DNA of 33,031 nucleotides from Pseudomonas sp. GM50 (GTDB lineage Bacteria; Pseudomonadota; Gammaproteobacteria; Pseudomonadales; Pseudomonadaceae). This document shows, piece after piece, positions 7,983 to 19,385 of the stretch. A program made the position numbers and the translations under genes. The stretch is taken from positions 1 to 33,031 of the forward strand of contig NZ_AKJK01000002.1 in the NCBI RefSeq assembly GCF_000282375.1. The letters are read 5' to 3'. Under the pieces are notes generated by a model. It was not told the origin of the DNA and searched no databases. It was given only the letters and a program-made list of their open reading frames with translations. Position 1 is the stretch's first letter. Every line of letters starts with the position of its first letter.

Positions 7983-8918
7983 ATGCCCGAGTTGATTCTG
8001 CATCATTACCCGACGTCCCCTTTCGCCGAAAAGGCCCGGTTGCTGCTGGGCTTCAAGGGGCTGTCCTGGCGCTCGGTGAACATCTCGCCAGTGATGCCCA
8101 AGCCCGATTTGACGGCGCTGACCGGCGGCTACCGCAAGACGCCGGTGTTGCAGATTGGCGCTGATATTTATTGCGACACCGCGTTGATGGCTCGTCGTCT
8201 GGAGCAGGAAAAAGCCTTGCCGGCGTTTTTCCCGGAAGGCCAGGAAATGATCACCGCAACCTTCGCGGCGTGGGCCGATTCGGTGGTGTTCCAGCATGCG
8301 GTCAGCCTGGTGTTCCAGCCAGCGTCGGTGGCGGTGCGCTTTGGCAAGTTGTCGCCGGAAGCGATCAAGGGGTTCCTGGCCGATCGCGCTGGTTTGTTCA
8401 GCGGTGGCAGCGCCACCCGATTATCGGCCGAGCAGGCTCGGCATCAGTGGCCAACGATCATGGCGCGTCTGGAGCAGCAGCTTCAGCGTGAGCAGGGTGA
8501 TTTTCTGTTCGGCGAGCCGTCGATTGCCGACTTTGCCCTGGCTCACCCGTTGTGGTTTCTCAAGGCGACGCACGTGACGTCACCGTTGGTGGATGCTTAT
8601 CCGGCCGTTTCGGCGTGGTTTGGTCGTGTGATGGGCTTTGGTCATGGCGCGTTCAGCGAGATGACGGCCGAGGAAGCCTTGGCGATTGCCCGCAACGCCA
8701 CACCGGCGGCGTTGCCGGATGAGCAGTTCGATGAGCCGAACGGGTTCGAGGTTGGCCAGCAGGTGGTGATCGCCGCGACTGATTACGGCGTTGATCCGGT
8801 GGCGGGTGAGTTGTTGTTTGCGGGCAGTGAAGAATTGATTCTGCGCCGCGAAGACGAGCGGGCCGGCGTGGTGCATGTGCACTTTCCACGGTTCGGGTTC
8901 CGAATCGAAAAACGCTGA
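7983..8918 (+). CDS. Glutathione S-transferase family protein with C-terminal extension
   Basis: This is a 311-residue protein. Residues 1-80 form a thioredoxin-like GST N domain (LILHHYPTSPFAEKARLLL, then RKTPVLQIGADIYCDTALMA, which includes the usual cis-Pro). Residues about 90-220 form an all-helical GST C domain (FLFGEPSIADFALAHPLWFL). The last 80 or so residues (from NGFEVGQQVVIAATDYG to the end) are beta-rich and lie beyond a normal GST of about 210 residues. The ATG at 7983 has GGAG about seven bases upstream; the frame is open to 7917 but without a binding site there. The natural substrate is unknown, and transferase activity is assumed from the fold only. Confidence 0.85.
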   Translation: MPELILHHYPTSPFAEKARLLLGFKGLSWRSVNISPVMPKPDLTALTGGYRKTPVLQIGADIYCDTALMARRLEQEKALPAFFPEGQEMITATFAAWADSVVFQHAVSLVFQPASVAVRFGKLSPEAIKGFLADRAGLFSGGSATRLSAEQARHQWPTIMARLEQQLQREQGDFLFGEPSIADFALAHPLWFLKATHVTSPLVDAYPAVSAWFGRVMGFGHGAFSEMTAEEALAIARNATPAALPDEQFDEPNGFEVGQQVVIAATDYGVDPVAGELLFAGSEELILRREDERAGVVHVHFPRFGFRIEKR

Positions 8919-8923
8919 ACCCC

Positions 8924-9012
8924 GTAGGAGCGAGGCTTGCCCGCGAAGAACGATGACGCGGTACAACAGATACGCCGCGTTATCGTTCTTCGCGGGCAAG
9001 CCTCGCTCCTAC
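8924..9012. repeat. REP-type palindrome pair (GTAGGAGCGAGGCTTGCC family), copy 1
   Basis: Two inverted copies of a REP unit, GTAGGAGCGAGGCTTGCC... on the left and its complement on the right, surround a short unique centre. It lies between the converging GST and glutaredoxin genes and may act as a bidirectional terminator or mRNA stabiliser. Bases 8975-9014 are identical to 12412-12451 of copy 2. Confidence 0.9.
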
Positions 9013-9023
9013 AGGTTTTGTAT

Positions 9024-9374
9024 TTACTTCAATGCAGCAAGAACCTTGTCCGGGTCATACCCGCGTATCAACGTCCCGTTCACATCGATCAGCGGAATCC
9101 CGCGTCCTCCGAGCGCCTCGTAGGCCTTGCGCGCCAGGGCATCTTTTTCGATATCGAATTCCTTGTACGCAATGCCCTTCTGGTCGAGAAAGCGTCGGGT
9201 CAGCTTGCAGTAGCCACACCACTCGGTGGCGTAGAGCACGACGTTGGCCTTGGCCTGGGTCTGCTCGGACACCACCTGCGAGGGGTGAAACACCCGCTCG
9301 ATCTTGCCCCAGTTCTGGTAAACCACGACCACCAGCAGAATCAGCAGGCATTTCTTCAATACGCCGCCGAGCAT
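9024..9374 (-). CDS. Membrane-anchored glutaredoxin-family protein
   Basis: This 116-residue protein has one N-terminal hydrophobic segment (residues about 5-19, KKCLLILLVVVVYQ) followed by a linker and a glutaredoxin domain. The dithiol active site is Cys53-Gly-Tyr-Cys56 in the stretch YATEWCGYCKLTRRFL, and the cis-Pro loop reads GRGIPLIDVNG. With Lys near the N terminus the domain could lie on either side of the inner membrane; topology is not settled by the sequence. Its ATG shares a base with the yejK stop (TGATG), so it is translationally coupled to that gene. A thiol-disulfide role is likely and the partner is unknown. Confidence 0.82.
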   Translation of the reverse strand: MLGGVLKKCLLILLVVVVYQNWGKIERVFHPSQVVSEQTQAKANVVLYATEWCGYCKLTRRFLDQKGIAYKEFDIEKDALARKAYEALGGRGIPLIDVNGTLIRGYDPDKVLAALK

Positions 9375-10378
9375 CAGTTGCGTCGCTTGAGCTGGTCGGT
9401 CAATTGGGTCGGCAGGCCTTTGATGATCAGCGTACCGGCTTCTTCGTCGTATTCGATCTTCGAGCCCAGCAGGTGCGCTTCGAAGCTGATGGACAAGCCC
9501 TCGGCACGGCCGGTGAAGCGGCGGAACTGGTTCAGGGTGCGCTTATCCGCAGGGATCTCGGGCGACAGGCCATAGTCTTTGTTGCGGATGTGATCGTAGA
9601 AAGCTTTCGGGCGTTCTTCGTCGATCAGCCCGGACAACTCCTCCAGGCCCATGGGCTCGCCCATTTTTGCCTGGCTGCTGGCGTAATCCACCAGGGTCTT
9701 GGTCTTTTCGCGCGCGGACTCTTCCGGCAGGTCTTCGCTTTCGACGAAGTCACTGAAAGCCTTGAGCAGGGTGCGGGTTTCGCCGGGGCCGTCGACGCCT
9801 TCCTGGCAGCCGATGAAGTCGCGGAAGTATTCCGAAACCTTTTTGCCGTTCTTGCCTTTGATGAACGAGATGTACTGCTTGGACTGTTTGTTGTTCTGCC
9901 ACTCGGAGACGTTGATCCGCGCTGCCAGGTGCAACTGGCCAAGATCCAGATGTCGTGAAGGGGTCACGTCCAGCTGATCGGTCACTGCCACGCCTTCGCT
10001 GTGGTGCAGCAGGGCGATGGCGAGGTAATCGGTCATGCCCTGCTGGTAATGCGCAAACAGCACGTGGCCGCCCACAGAGAGGTTCGACTCTTCCATCAGC
10101 TTCTGCAGATGTTCCACCGCCACCCGGCTGAAGGCTGTGAAGTCCTTGCCGCCGTCGAGGTATTCCTTCAGCCAGCCGCTGAACGGATGCGCCCCGGACT
10201 CGGCATGGAAGAAACCCCAGGCCTTGCCTTGTTTGGCGTTGTAGCTCTCGTTGAGGTCGGCAAGCATGTACTCGATGGCGCTGGACTCGGCCAGTTCGGA
10301 ATCGCGGGCATGAAGAACTGCGGGTGTGCCGTCGGGTTTTTTGTCGATCAGGTGGACGATGCAATGACGGATCGGCAT
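9374..10378 (-). CDS. yejK: Nucleoid-associated protein YejK (NdpA family)
   Basis: This 334-residue protein is a full-length member of the YejK/NdpA family, which copurifies with the nucleoid in E. coli and has been reported to interact with topoisomerases. It starts [20 protein letters not shown] and carries the typical core stretches [36 protein letters not shown] and the C-terminal [21 protein letters not shown]. The glutaredoxin gene downstream overlaps it by one base. It diverges from the HU gene across a 498-bp gap that carries a REP element, so two DNA-architecture genes sit head to head. Confidence 0.92.
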   Translation of the reverse strand: MPIRHCIVHLIDKKPDGTPAVLHARDSELAESSAIEYMLADLNESYNAKQGKAWGFFHAESGAHPFSGWLKEYLDGGKDFTAFSRVAVEHLQKLMEESNLSVGGHVLFAHYQQGMTDYLAIALLHHSEGVAVTDQLDVTPSRHLDLGQLHLAARINVSEWQNNKQSKQYISFIKGKNGKKVSEYFRDFIGCQEGVDGPGETRTLLKAFSDFVESEDLPEESAREKTKTLVDYASSQAKMGEPMGLEELSGLIDEERPKAFYDHIRNKDYGLSPEIPADKRTLNQFRRFTGRAEGLSISFEAHLLGSKIEYDEEAGTLIIKGLPTQLTDQLKRRN

Positions 10379-10468
10379 GGGCTTCTCGGCTGGTTGAAGA
10401 GAGGAGGGCGTGCTCCCCCGAAAAAGCGCTCAGTGTACCCGATTCTCTCGACAGGACGTTGTAACCGT

Positions 10469-10564
10469 CCCCCTGTAGGAGCTGCCGAAGGCTGCGATCT
10501 TTTGATCTTGTTTTTAAAAAATCAAAGTCAAAAGATCGCAGCCTTCGGCAGCTCCTACAGGGGG
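10469..10564. repeat. REP-type palindrome pair (GTAGGAGCTGCCGAAGGCTG family)
   Basis: Left arm CCCCCTGTAGGAGCTGCC... continues through GGCTGCGATCTTTTGA; the right arm is its exact complement, ending in ...CTACAGGGGG, with an AT-rich centre. This is a second, distinct REP family in the window. It lies in the yejK/HU divergent region, an unusual place for an element more often found between converging genes. Confidence 0.9.
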
Positions 10565-10876
10565 GTGCGGGGTAAAACAGGGGCGCGCGACCGGGCTTAT
10601 GCAGTTTTTTACCGATTTAGAGCAATAAAGCTGACCAAATGGGTAGCTAGAGGCGGATATTTCCCCGTCTCTGTGCTAGTTTTGCCCGGTCTTACGCGAA
10701 GTCACAGCGTTAAGCGTGCATTCAGCATTTGTCAGGTCGAACCAAACCCTGATTTCGGTATCTATAACCCCGACTCGTCGTGGTTATGGCCGAGGGTGCC
10801 AGATCCAGAAGATCGGGCTCGATGGCTGACACTGCACTCTGCAATCCATATGAATTTGATAGGGAAGGAACATTAC
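10565..10876 (+). other. Upstream region of the HU gene; no gene seen
   Basis: These 312 bp after the REP element hold no convincing coding frame. A frame in phase with the HU gene runs through it but lacks a binding site and family similarity. A TATAAC at 10763-10768 could be a -10 box, but the expected -35 spacing is not met. The last bases carry GGGAAGGAA, the HU ribosome binding site. Probably promoter and leader of the HU gene. Confidence 0.45.
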
Positions 10877-11158
10877 ATGGCTCTTACTAAAGACCAACTG
10901 ATCGCCGACATCGCTGAAGCTATCGACGCGCCAAAAACCACCGCGCGTAACGCTCTGGACCAACTGGGCCAAATCGTTGCCGATCAGCTGGAAAACGGCG
11001 GCGAAATCACCCTGCCAGGTATCGGCAAGCTGAAAGTGACTGAGCGTCCTGCCCGTACCGGCCGCAACCCTTCGACTGGCGCTGCCATCGAAATCGCTGC
11101 CAAGAAAGTTATCAAGCTGGTTGTGGCCAAAGGCCTGACCGACGCTGTTAACAAGTAA
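10877..11158 (+). CDS. hupN: HU-family histone-like DNA-binding protein
   Basis: This is a 93-residue HU protein that bends and compacts DNA as a dimer. It starts MALTKDQLIADIAEAIDAPK, contains the core GGEITLPGIGKL and the DNA-intercalating arm with GRNPSTG, and ends VVAKGLTDAVNK. ATG 10877 follows GGGAAGGAA at 7-8 bases; an in-frame ATG nine codons upstream is rejected because MALTK is the conserved N terminus. As I recall, P. putida has hupA, hupB and hupN, and the copy beside rlmF and valS is hupN; the symbol is given on that gene-order ground. A strong terminator follows. Confidence 0.9.
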   Translation: MALTKDQLIADIAEAIDAPKTTARNALDQLGQIVADQLENGGEITLPGIGKLKVTERPARTGRNPSTGAAIEIAAKKVIKLVVAKGLTDAVNK

Positions 11159-11167
11159 GACTTGTTA

Positions 11168-11208
11168 AAAAAAACCGTGCTCCGGAGCAATCCGGGCACG
11201 GTTTTTTT
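11168..11208 (+). terminator. Rho-independent terminator of the HU gene
   Basis: A stem of AAAAAAACCGTGC with GCACGGTTTTTTT surrounds a 15-base loop that contains a TCCGGA palindrome. A-run and T-run on both sides make it likely to work in both directions, also stopping rlmF transcripts from the right. Confidence 0.92.
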
Positions 11209-11265
11209 GTGCGTGCGATTTACCACAAACACCGCGCCCACAGTTGATCTCCGGCGGTCAGTTAC

Positions 11266-12288
11266 TCAGCTTTTACGCGCCCAACGTTCGCGCCAGACCT
11301 GCTGTTCGGATTTGGTCTGGAACGTCCAGGCAACGAAGCGGCTTTGCTTCTGCCCTTGGGACATTTCCACGACCTGGCTTTCCAATACGCCGGCCTTTTT
11401 CAGTGCCGTCTGGATCGCAGGCAGGTTTGAGGCTTTCGAGACCAAGGTGCTGAACCAAAGCACTTTGTGTTGAAAATGCGCACTCTCGGCAATCAGTTGC
11501 GTCACAAACCGTGCTTCGCCGCCTTCACACCACAGTTCGGCCGATTGACCGCCAAAGTTCAGCACTGGCAGTTTGCGTTTCGGGTCGGCGCGGCCCAGTG
11601 CGCGCCATTTACGCTCGCTGCCCTTGGTTGCCTCGTCCATCGAGGCGTGGAACGGCGGGTTGCACATGGTCAGGTCAAAGCGTTCGCCGGGCTCGAGCAG
11701 GCCCAACAGAATGTGCTTGGGATTGCTTTGCTGACGCAGCTGGATGGCTTTGTTCAGCCCGTTGGATTGCACGATGGCTTTGGCGGCGGCCACGGCCGTC
11801 GGGTCGATTTCCGAGCCGAGGAAGTGCCAGCGGTAGTCGCTGTAGCCGATCAACGGATAGACGCAGTTGGCGCCCATGCCGATATCAAGCACCTTGACCG
11901 GCGCACCGCGAGGAATCTCGCCATCGTTGACGCTGGCCAGCAGGTCGGCCAGGAAATGCACGTAGTCAGCGCGGCCCGGCACCGGTGGGCACAGGTAATC
12001 GGCCGGGATGTCCCAATGGGCGATGCCGTAGAACGATTTGAGCAGCGCCCGGTTGAACACCCGAACCGCGTCCGGGCTGGCGAAGTCGATGCTTTCCTTG
12101 CCATACGGGTTGATGATCACGAACTTCGCCAGTTCCGGCGTGGTTTTGATCAGCGCCGGGAAGTCATAACGACCCTGGTGGCGATTGCGCGGATGCAGGC
12201 TGGCCTTCTCGCGGGGTTCCACGGCTTTGGCCGGGGTAGCGGAGTCAGGCTTCTTGCGCGCAGGTCTTGGGGTGCGGGGGGCGTTCAT
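11266..12288 (-). CDS. rlmF: 23S rRNA (adenine(1618)-N6)-methyltransferase
   Basis: This 340-residue class I SAM-dependent methyltransferase is expected to methylate N6 of A1618 in 23S rRNA. After a basic, Pro-rich N-terminal tail it shows the family stretch [18 protein letters not shown], a SAM-binding loop [16 protein letters not shown], and the catalytic NPPF at residues 210-213. The frame is open to 12402, inside a REP element; the ATG at 12288 (MNAPRTPRP) gives the usual start. The gene is separated from valS by a REP pair and a terminator, so it is probably its own transcript. Confidence 0.92.
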   Translation of the reverse strand: MNAPRTPRPARKKPDSATPAKAVEPREKASLHPRNRHQGRYDFPALIKTTPELAKFVIINPYGKESIDFASPDAVRVFNRALLKSFYGIAHWDIPADYLCPPVPGRADYVHFLADLLASVNDGEIPRGAPVKVLDIGMGANCVYPLIGYSDYRWHFLGSEIDPTAVAAAKAIVQSNGLNKAIQLRQQSNPKHILLGLLEPGERFDLTMCNPPFHASMDEATKGSERKWRALGRADPKRKLPVLNFGGQSAELWCEGGEARFVTQLIAESAHFQHKVLWFSTLVSKASNLPAIQTALKKAGVLESQVVEMSQGQKQSRFVAWTFQTKSEQQVWRERWARKS

Positions 12289-12361
12289 GGGCGTTGTCGA
12301 TTCGGGTATGGCTAAAAGTGGCGGGTATTGTCCCACAGACAATGGCAGCGCGGGGGATCCC

Positions 12362-12449
12362 GTAGGAGCGAGGCTTGCCCGCGAAGGCCGCGACACGGTC
12401 AATCAGGTACACCGCGTTATCGTTCTTCGCGGGCAAGCCTCGCTCCTAC
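12362..12449. repeat. REP-type palindrome pair (GTAGGAGCGAGGCTTGCC family), copy 2
   Basis: Same family and orientation as the element at 8924-9012. Its right half shares 40 identical bases with copy 1 (12412-12451), while the left halves differ near the centre. It lies between the valS terminator and rlmF, overlapping the rlmF upstream region. Confidence 0.9.
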
Positions 12450-12472
12450 AGAAAGCGAAAAGGGCGGGCATG

Positions 12473-12502
12473 AAAAAGGGAGGCCATCTGGCCTCCCTTT
12501 TT
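12473..12502 (-). terminator. Rho-independent terminator of valS
   Basis: A perfect 13-bp stem (AAAAAGGGAGGCC with GGCCTCCCTTTTT) closes a four-base loop. On the minus strand it ends in a T-run 16 bp after the valS stop; symmetry allows both directions. Confidence 0.92.
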
Positions 12503-12518
12503 CATTGCGACTTGCCGT

Positions 12519-15365
12519 TTACAGACTGGCAATCCGCGCATGCTGCTCCGCCAGCTTGCCTAAGGCCTGTTCAGCCTCGGCCAGTTTGGCGCGTTCCTTT
12601 TCAATGACTTCGGCCGGAGCCTTGTCGACGAAACCGGCGTTGGAGAGCTTGCCGCCGACGCGCTGAACTTCGCCCTGCAGACGCAGGATTTCCTTGTCCA
12701 GGCGTGCCAGTTCGGCATCTTTGTCGATCAGGCCAGCCATCGGCACCAGCACTTCCATCTCGCCAACCAGTGCGGTGGCGGACAGCGGTGCTTCTTCGCC
12801 GGCCTTCAGGACGGTGATCGATTCCAGACGCGCCAGCTTCTTCAGCAGCGCTTCGTTCTCGGTGAGACGACGCTGATCTTCGGCGCTGACGTTTTTCAGG
12901 AACAGGTTCAGCGGCTTGCCTGGACCGATGTTCATCTCGCCACGGATGTTACGCGTGCCGAGCATCAGGCCCTTGAGCCATTCGATGTCGTCTTCGGCGC
13001 CCTGATCGATGCGTGCTTCGTTGGCCACTGGCCAAGGTTGCAGCATGATCGTCTTGCCTTCGATACCGGCCAGCGGCGCGACGCGCTGCCAGATTTCCTC
13101 GGTGATGAACGGCATGAACGGGTGCGCCAGGCGCAGCGCGACTTCCAGCACTCGAACCAGCGTGCGGCGGGTGCCGCGCTGACGTTCGACCGGTGCATTT
13201 TCGTCCCACAGCACAGGCTTGGACAGTTCCAGGTACCAGTCGCAATACTGGTTCCAGATGAACTCGTACAAGGCTTGTGCGGCCAGGTCGAAGCGGAACT
13301 GATCAAGCTGACGAGTGACTTCGGCTTCAGTGCGTTGCAACTGCGAAATGATCCAGCGATCCGCCAGGGACAGCTCGTAGGCTTCGCCGTTCTGACCGCA
13401 GTCTTCGCCCTTGTCCAGCACGTAGCGCGCAGCGTTCCAGATCTTGTTGCAGAAGTTGCGATAGCCTTCGACGCGGCCCATGTCGAACTTGATGTCGCGA
13501 CCGGTCGATGCCAGCGAGCAGAACGTGAAGCGCAGGGCGTCGGTGCCGTAGCTGGCGATGCCGTCGGCGAACTCGTCGCGGGTCTGCTTCTCGATCTTCT
13601 TCGCCAGTTTCGGCTGCATCATGCCGGAGGTGCGTTTCTGCACCAGCTCTTCCAGCTCGATACCGTCGATGATGTCCAGCGGGTCCAGGACGTTGCCCTT
13701 GGACTTGGACATCTTCTGGCCCTGGCCATCACGCACCAAGCCGTGCACATAAACGGTCTTGAACGGAACCTGCGGCGTGCCGTCTTCGTTTTTCACCAAG
13801 TGCATGGTGAGCATGATCATCCGGGCAACCCAGAAGAAAATGATGTCGAAACCGGTCACCAGCACGTCGGTGGAGTGGAATTTTTTCAGGAATTCGGTTT
13901 GCTCCGGCCAGCCGAGCGTGGAGAAAGTCCACAGGCCCGAGCTGAACCAGGTATCCAGAACGTCGTTGTCCTGTTGCAGCGCAACGTCCGGGCCGAGGTT
14001 GTTCTTGGCACGCACTTCGGCTTCGTCGCGACCGACATAGACTTTGCCCGACTCGTCGTACCAGGCCGGAATCCGGTGGCCCCACCACAGCTGACGGCTG
14101 ATGCACCAATCCTGGATGTCGCGCATCCACGAGAAGTACATGTTTTCGTATTGCTTTGGCACGAACTGAATGCGGCCGTCTTCAACCGCTGCGATGGCCG
14201 GTTCGGCCAATGGCTTGGTGGAAACGTACCACTGGTCGGTCAGCCACGGCTCGATGATGGTGCCGGAGCGGTCGCCTTTCGGCACTTTCAGGGCGTGATC
14301 GTCGACGCTGACCAGCAGGCCGGCGGCTTCGAAGGCGGCCACGATTTCCTTGCGGGCCTGGAAGCGGTTGAGGCCGACGTATTCGGCGGGCAGCGTGCCG
14401 TCGATTTGCTCGTTGACGCTGCCGTCGAGGTTGAACACCTGGGCTGCGGGCAGAACATTGGCATTTTTGTCGAAGATGTTCAGCAGCGGCAGGTTGTGGC
14501 GCTTGCCGACTTCGTAGTCGTTGAAATCGTGGGCCGGGGTGATTTTCACGCAACCGGTGCCGAATTCAGGATCGCAGTAATCGTCGGCGATGATCGGGAT
14601 GCGGCGGCCAACCAGCGGCAGCTCGACAAATTTGCCGATCAGGGCTTTGTAGCGTTCATCGTTCGGGTTAACGGCCACGGCGGCGTCGCCGAGCATGGTT
14701 TCCGGACGCGTGGTCGCGACGATCAGGTAATCCTTGCCTTCAGCGGTTTTGGCGCCGTCGGCCAGCGGGTACTTCAGGTTCCACAGGAAACCTTTCTCGT
14801 CGTGGTTTTCAACTTCGAGGTCGGAAATCGCCGTGTGCAGCTTGGTGTCCCAGTTGACCAGACGCTTGCCGCGGTAGATCAGGCCGTCTTCGTGCAGGCG
14901 CACGAACGCTTCTTTTACCGCTTCCGAGAGACCGTCGTCCATGGTGAAGCGCTCACGGCTCCAGTCCACGGACGAGCCGAGGCGGCGGATCTGACGGCTG
15001 ATGTTGCCGCCGGACTGATCCTTCCACTCCCAGACTTTCTCGAGGAATTTCTCGCGGCCCAGATCGTGGCGATTCTGGCCCTGGGCTTCGAGTTGGCGCT
15101 CCACCAGCATTTGCGTGGCGATACCGGCGTGGTCAGTGCCCGGCTGCCACAGGGTGTTGCGACCCTGCATGCGGCGGAAACGGATCAGGGCGTCCATGAT
15201 CGCGTTGTTGAAGCCGTGACCCATGTGCAGGCTGCCGGTGACATTCGGCGGCGGGATCATGATGGTGTAGGACTCGCCCGCGCCTTGCGGGGCGAAGTAA
15301 TTCTCAGACTCCCAGGTGTTGTACCAGGAAGTTTCAATGGCGTGCGGCTGGTAGGTCTTATCCAT
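12519..15365 (-). CDS. valS: Valine--tRNA ligase
   Basis: This is a 948-residue class Ia aminoacyl-tRNA synthetase that charges tRNA-Val. The HIGH-type motif HMGH is at residues 47-50 ([15 protein letters not shown]), the KMSKS motif at 551-555, and between them is a long CP1 editing domain with the [11 protein letters not shown] stretch that hydrolyses mischarged Thr. An anticodon-binding helical domain and a C-terminal coiled coil ([20 protein letters not shown]) follow. Length matches E. coli ValRS (951). TATACT on the minus strand (15414-15409) could be a -10 box about 40 bp upstream. The 129-residue gene next door lies beyond a repeat, so operon membership is unclear. Confidence 0.98.
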   Translation of the reverse strand: MDKTYQPHAIETSWYNTWESENYFAPQGAGESYTIMIPPPNVTGSLHMGHGFNNAIMDALIRFRRMQGRNTLWQPGTDHAGIATQMLVERQLEAQGQNRHDLGREKFLEKVWEWKDQSGGNISRQIRRLGSSVDWSRERFTMDDGLSEAVKEAFVRLHEDGLIYRGKRLVNWDTKLHTAISDLEVENHDEKGFLWNLKYPLADGAKTAEGKDYLIVATTRPETMLGDAAVAVNPNDERYKALIGKFVELPLVGRRIPIIADDYCDPEFGTGCVKITPAHDFNDYEVGKRHNLPLLNIFDKNANVLPAAQVFNLDGSVNEQIDGTLPAEYVGLNRFQARKEIVAAFEAAGLLVSVDDHALKVPKGDRSGTIIEPWLTDQWYVSTKPLAEPAIAAVEDGRIQFVPKQYENMYFSWMRDIQDWCISRQLWWGHRIPAWYDESGKVYVGRDEAEVRAKNNLGPDVALQQDNDVLDTWFSSGLWTFSTLGWPEQTEFLKKFHSTDVLVTGFDIIFFWVARMIMLTMHLVKNEDGTPQVPFKTVYVHGLVRDGQGQKMSKSKGNVLDPLDIIDGIELEELVQKRTSGMMQPKLAKKIEKQTRDEFADGIASYGTDALRFTFCSLASTGRDIKFDMGRVEGYRNFCNKIWNAARYVLDKGEDCGQNGEAYELSLADRWIISQLQRTEAEVTRQLDQFRFDLAAQALYEFIWNQYCDWYLELSKPVLWDENAPVERQRGTRRTLVRVLEVALRLAHPFMPFITEEIWQRVAPLAGIEGKTIMLQPWPVANEARIDQGAEDDIEWLKGLMLGTRNIRGEMNIGPGKPLNLFLKNVSAEDQRRLTENEALLKKLARLESITVLKAGEEAPLSATALVGEMEVLVPMAGLIDKDAELARLDKEILRLQGEVQRVGGKLSNAGFVDKAPAEVIEKERAKLAEAEQALGKLAEQHARIASL

Positions 15366-15438
15366 GCGCGGCGGGACCCTATTGGCATTTATTCAGGAAA
15401 AGCCGGCAAGTATAGCGGGGCGTGGGGCGTAGGGCGAC

Positions 15439-15572
15439 TGTGGCGAGGGGGTTTACCCCCGTTGGGTCGCGAAGCGGCCCCCAAAACCTGCCATCGTGGT
15501 GTGTCCGGCGGACCGCATGCTCAGGTTTTGCGACTGCTTCGCAGCCGAACGGGGGTAAACCCCCTCACCACA
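15439..15572. repeat. REP-like imperfect palindrome (TGTGGCGAGGGGGTTTACCC family)
   Basis: Left arm TGTGGCGAGGGGGTTTACCC... and right arm ...GGGGGTAAACCCCCTCACCACA form a long imperfect inverted repeat with further pairing inside (GCGAAGC, CAAAACCTG). The centre contains GTCCGGCGGAC, itself a small palindrome. It fills most of the valS-upstream gap of 227 bp and is a third repeat type in this window. Confidence 0.8.
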
Positions 15573-15592
15573 GAAGCCCGCTCGGCTCTGGG

Positions 15593-15982
15593 TTATTCGT
15601 ACTGGCTGAGCAACCGCTCCATCCGCGCGTCGAGGCGGCGTTTGATTTCGGTTTCGATGTGCGGGGCGAAGTCGTCGATCACGTCTTGCATGATCAATAG
15701 CGCGGCGGCGCGCAGTTCGCTGTCCAGGTGCAGCAGGGCGTCGGGGCCTTTGCTCGCGACAGGCGACGGTTGCGCGGCTGGGGCGGGCGGCGGTGTCGTT
15801 TCGAGCGGTTGCGGCGCATTGCCGACGGCGTCGAACAGCATGGGAATCTGTTCCTGATCACCTTCGATGACCGTGTCGGTCAGCAAGGGCGGTTGCAGGT
15901 TGTCATCGCCGAGCAGTTGGCGGATCGACTCGAGGTCATCCAGCAGATGCGCGGAATTTTTCTGCGGTTTTGGAGTGTCCAT
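15593..15982 (-). CDS. Conserved hypothetical protein between holC and valS
   Basis: I do not recognise a characterised family for this 129-residue protein. The N-terminal part is acidic (HLLDDLESIRQLLGDDN), followed by two similar short motifs, PPLLTDTV and IPMLFDAV, about 14 residues apart. The middle is a Pro/Ala-rich linker, and the last 45 residues form a predicted amphipathic helix pair (LHLDSELRAAALLIMQDVIDD, ending in ERLLSQYE). It starts 8 bp after holC and is probably co-transcribed with it. As I recall, the same position in other Pseudomonas (PA3833-like locus) also holds an unnamed gene. No membrane segment or signal peptide is seen. Confidence 0.78.
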   Translation of the reverse strand: MDTPKPQKNSAHLLDDLESIRQLLGDDNLQPPLLTDTVIEGDQEQIPMLFDAVGNAPQPLETTPPPAPAAQPSPVASKGPDALLHLDSELRAAALLIMQDVIDDFAPHIETEIKRRLDARMERLLSQYE

Positions 15983-15990
15983 CGGAATGC

Positions 15991-16419
15991 TCAGAGTCGC
16001 TGTAAACGGTGATCTTGCAGAGGATAGCCCTGTTCGCGGTAGAAACGGAAACTCTCCCGCGCAGCCGTACGAATCGTCGGATCTTCCACCACCACTTCCG
16101 CCACGCGGGCGAACTGTTTGGCAAATACCGGGACTTTCAGATCGAGATTGACCAGCAGATCCTGATGCTGACCGCAGTCATCGCCAAGACCCAGGACAAT
16201 CAAACCCTCCGGCTCGCTTTCGGCGGGGCCGTGGGGCACGAAGCTTTCGCCCTTGAAGGCCCACAAACGCGCATCGAGGTCATCACGCTGGGCGGCATCG
16301 CTGCAGTGCAGGTAAATGCGATGGCCCATGCGCCAGGCTTTTTCGGTGAGCTTGCAGGCGAAATCCAGCCGTGCCGAAGGATCGGCGCTGGGCAGGATAT
16401 AGAAGTCGACTTTGGTCAT
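15991..16419 (-). CDS. holC: DNA polymerase III subunit chi
   Basis: This 142-residue protein is the chi subunit of the replicative clamp-loader complex, which with psi links the loader to single-strand binding protein. It starts MTKVDFYILPSADPSARLDF and continues ACKLTEKAWRMGHRIYLHCS, DLDARLWAFKGESFVPHG and later LKVPVFAKQFARVAEVV, all in family order. The ATG at 16419 has AGGAAC upstream; an in-frame ATG 14 codons earlier adds residues not seen in the family. pepA lies 60 bp upstream on the same strand with a hairpin between, so the two may share a transcript. Confidence 0.93.
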   Translation of the reverse strand: MTKVDFYILPSADPSARLDFACKLTEKAWRMGHRIYLHCSDAAQRDDLDARLWAFKGESFVPHGPAESEPEGLIVLGLGDDCGQHQDLLVNLDLKVPVFAKQFARVAEVVVEDPTIRTAARESFRFYREQGYPLQDHRLQRL

Positions 16420-16436
16420 TGCGGTTCCTGAGCCCT

Positions 16437-16466
16437 GAGCGGCGCCACTGGTCAGTGGCACCGCTC
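16437..16466 (-). other. Hairpin between pepA and holC
   Basis: GAGCGG and CCGCTC enclose CCACTG and CAGTGG, with small symmetric internal mismatches and a two-base centre. There is no T-run, so it may be an mRNA-stability or processing hairpin more than a true terminator. Confidence 0.5.
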
Positions 16467-16479
16467 GGGGTCATCGGTT

Positions 16480-19377
<2,898 letters not shown>

Positions 19378-19385
<8 letters not shown>

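Noticed and set aside
10001..10876. A long upstream extension of the HU reading frame
   Set aside because: It crosses a REP element and part of yejK and has no binding site; HU proteins start at MALTK.
13038..15857. A 939-codon open frame on the + strand opposite valS
   Set aside because: It is the mirror of a GC-rich gene with strong codon bias; the minus-strand ValRS has every expected motif, and the mirror frame has low-complexity composition and no family similarity.
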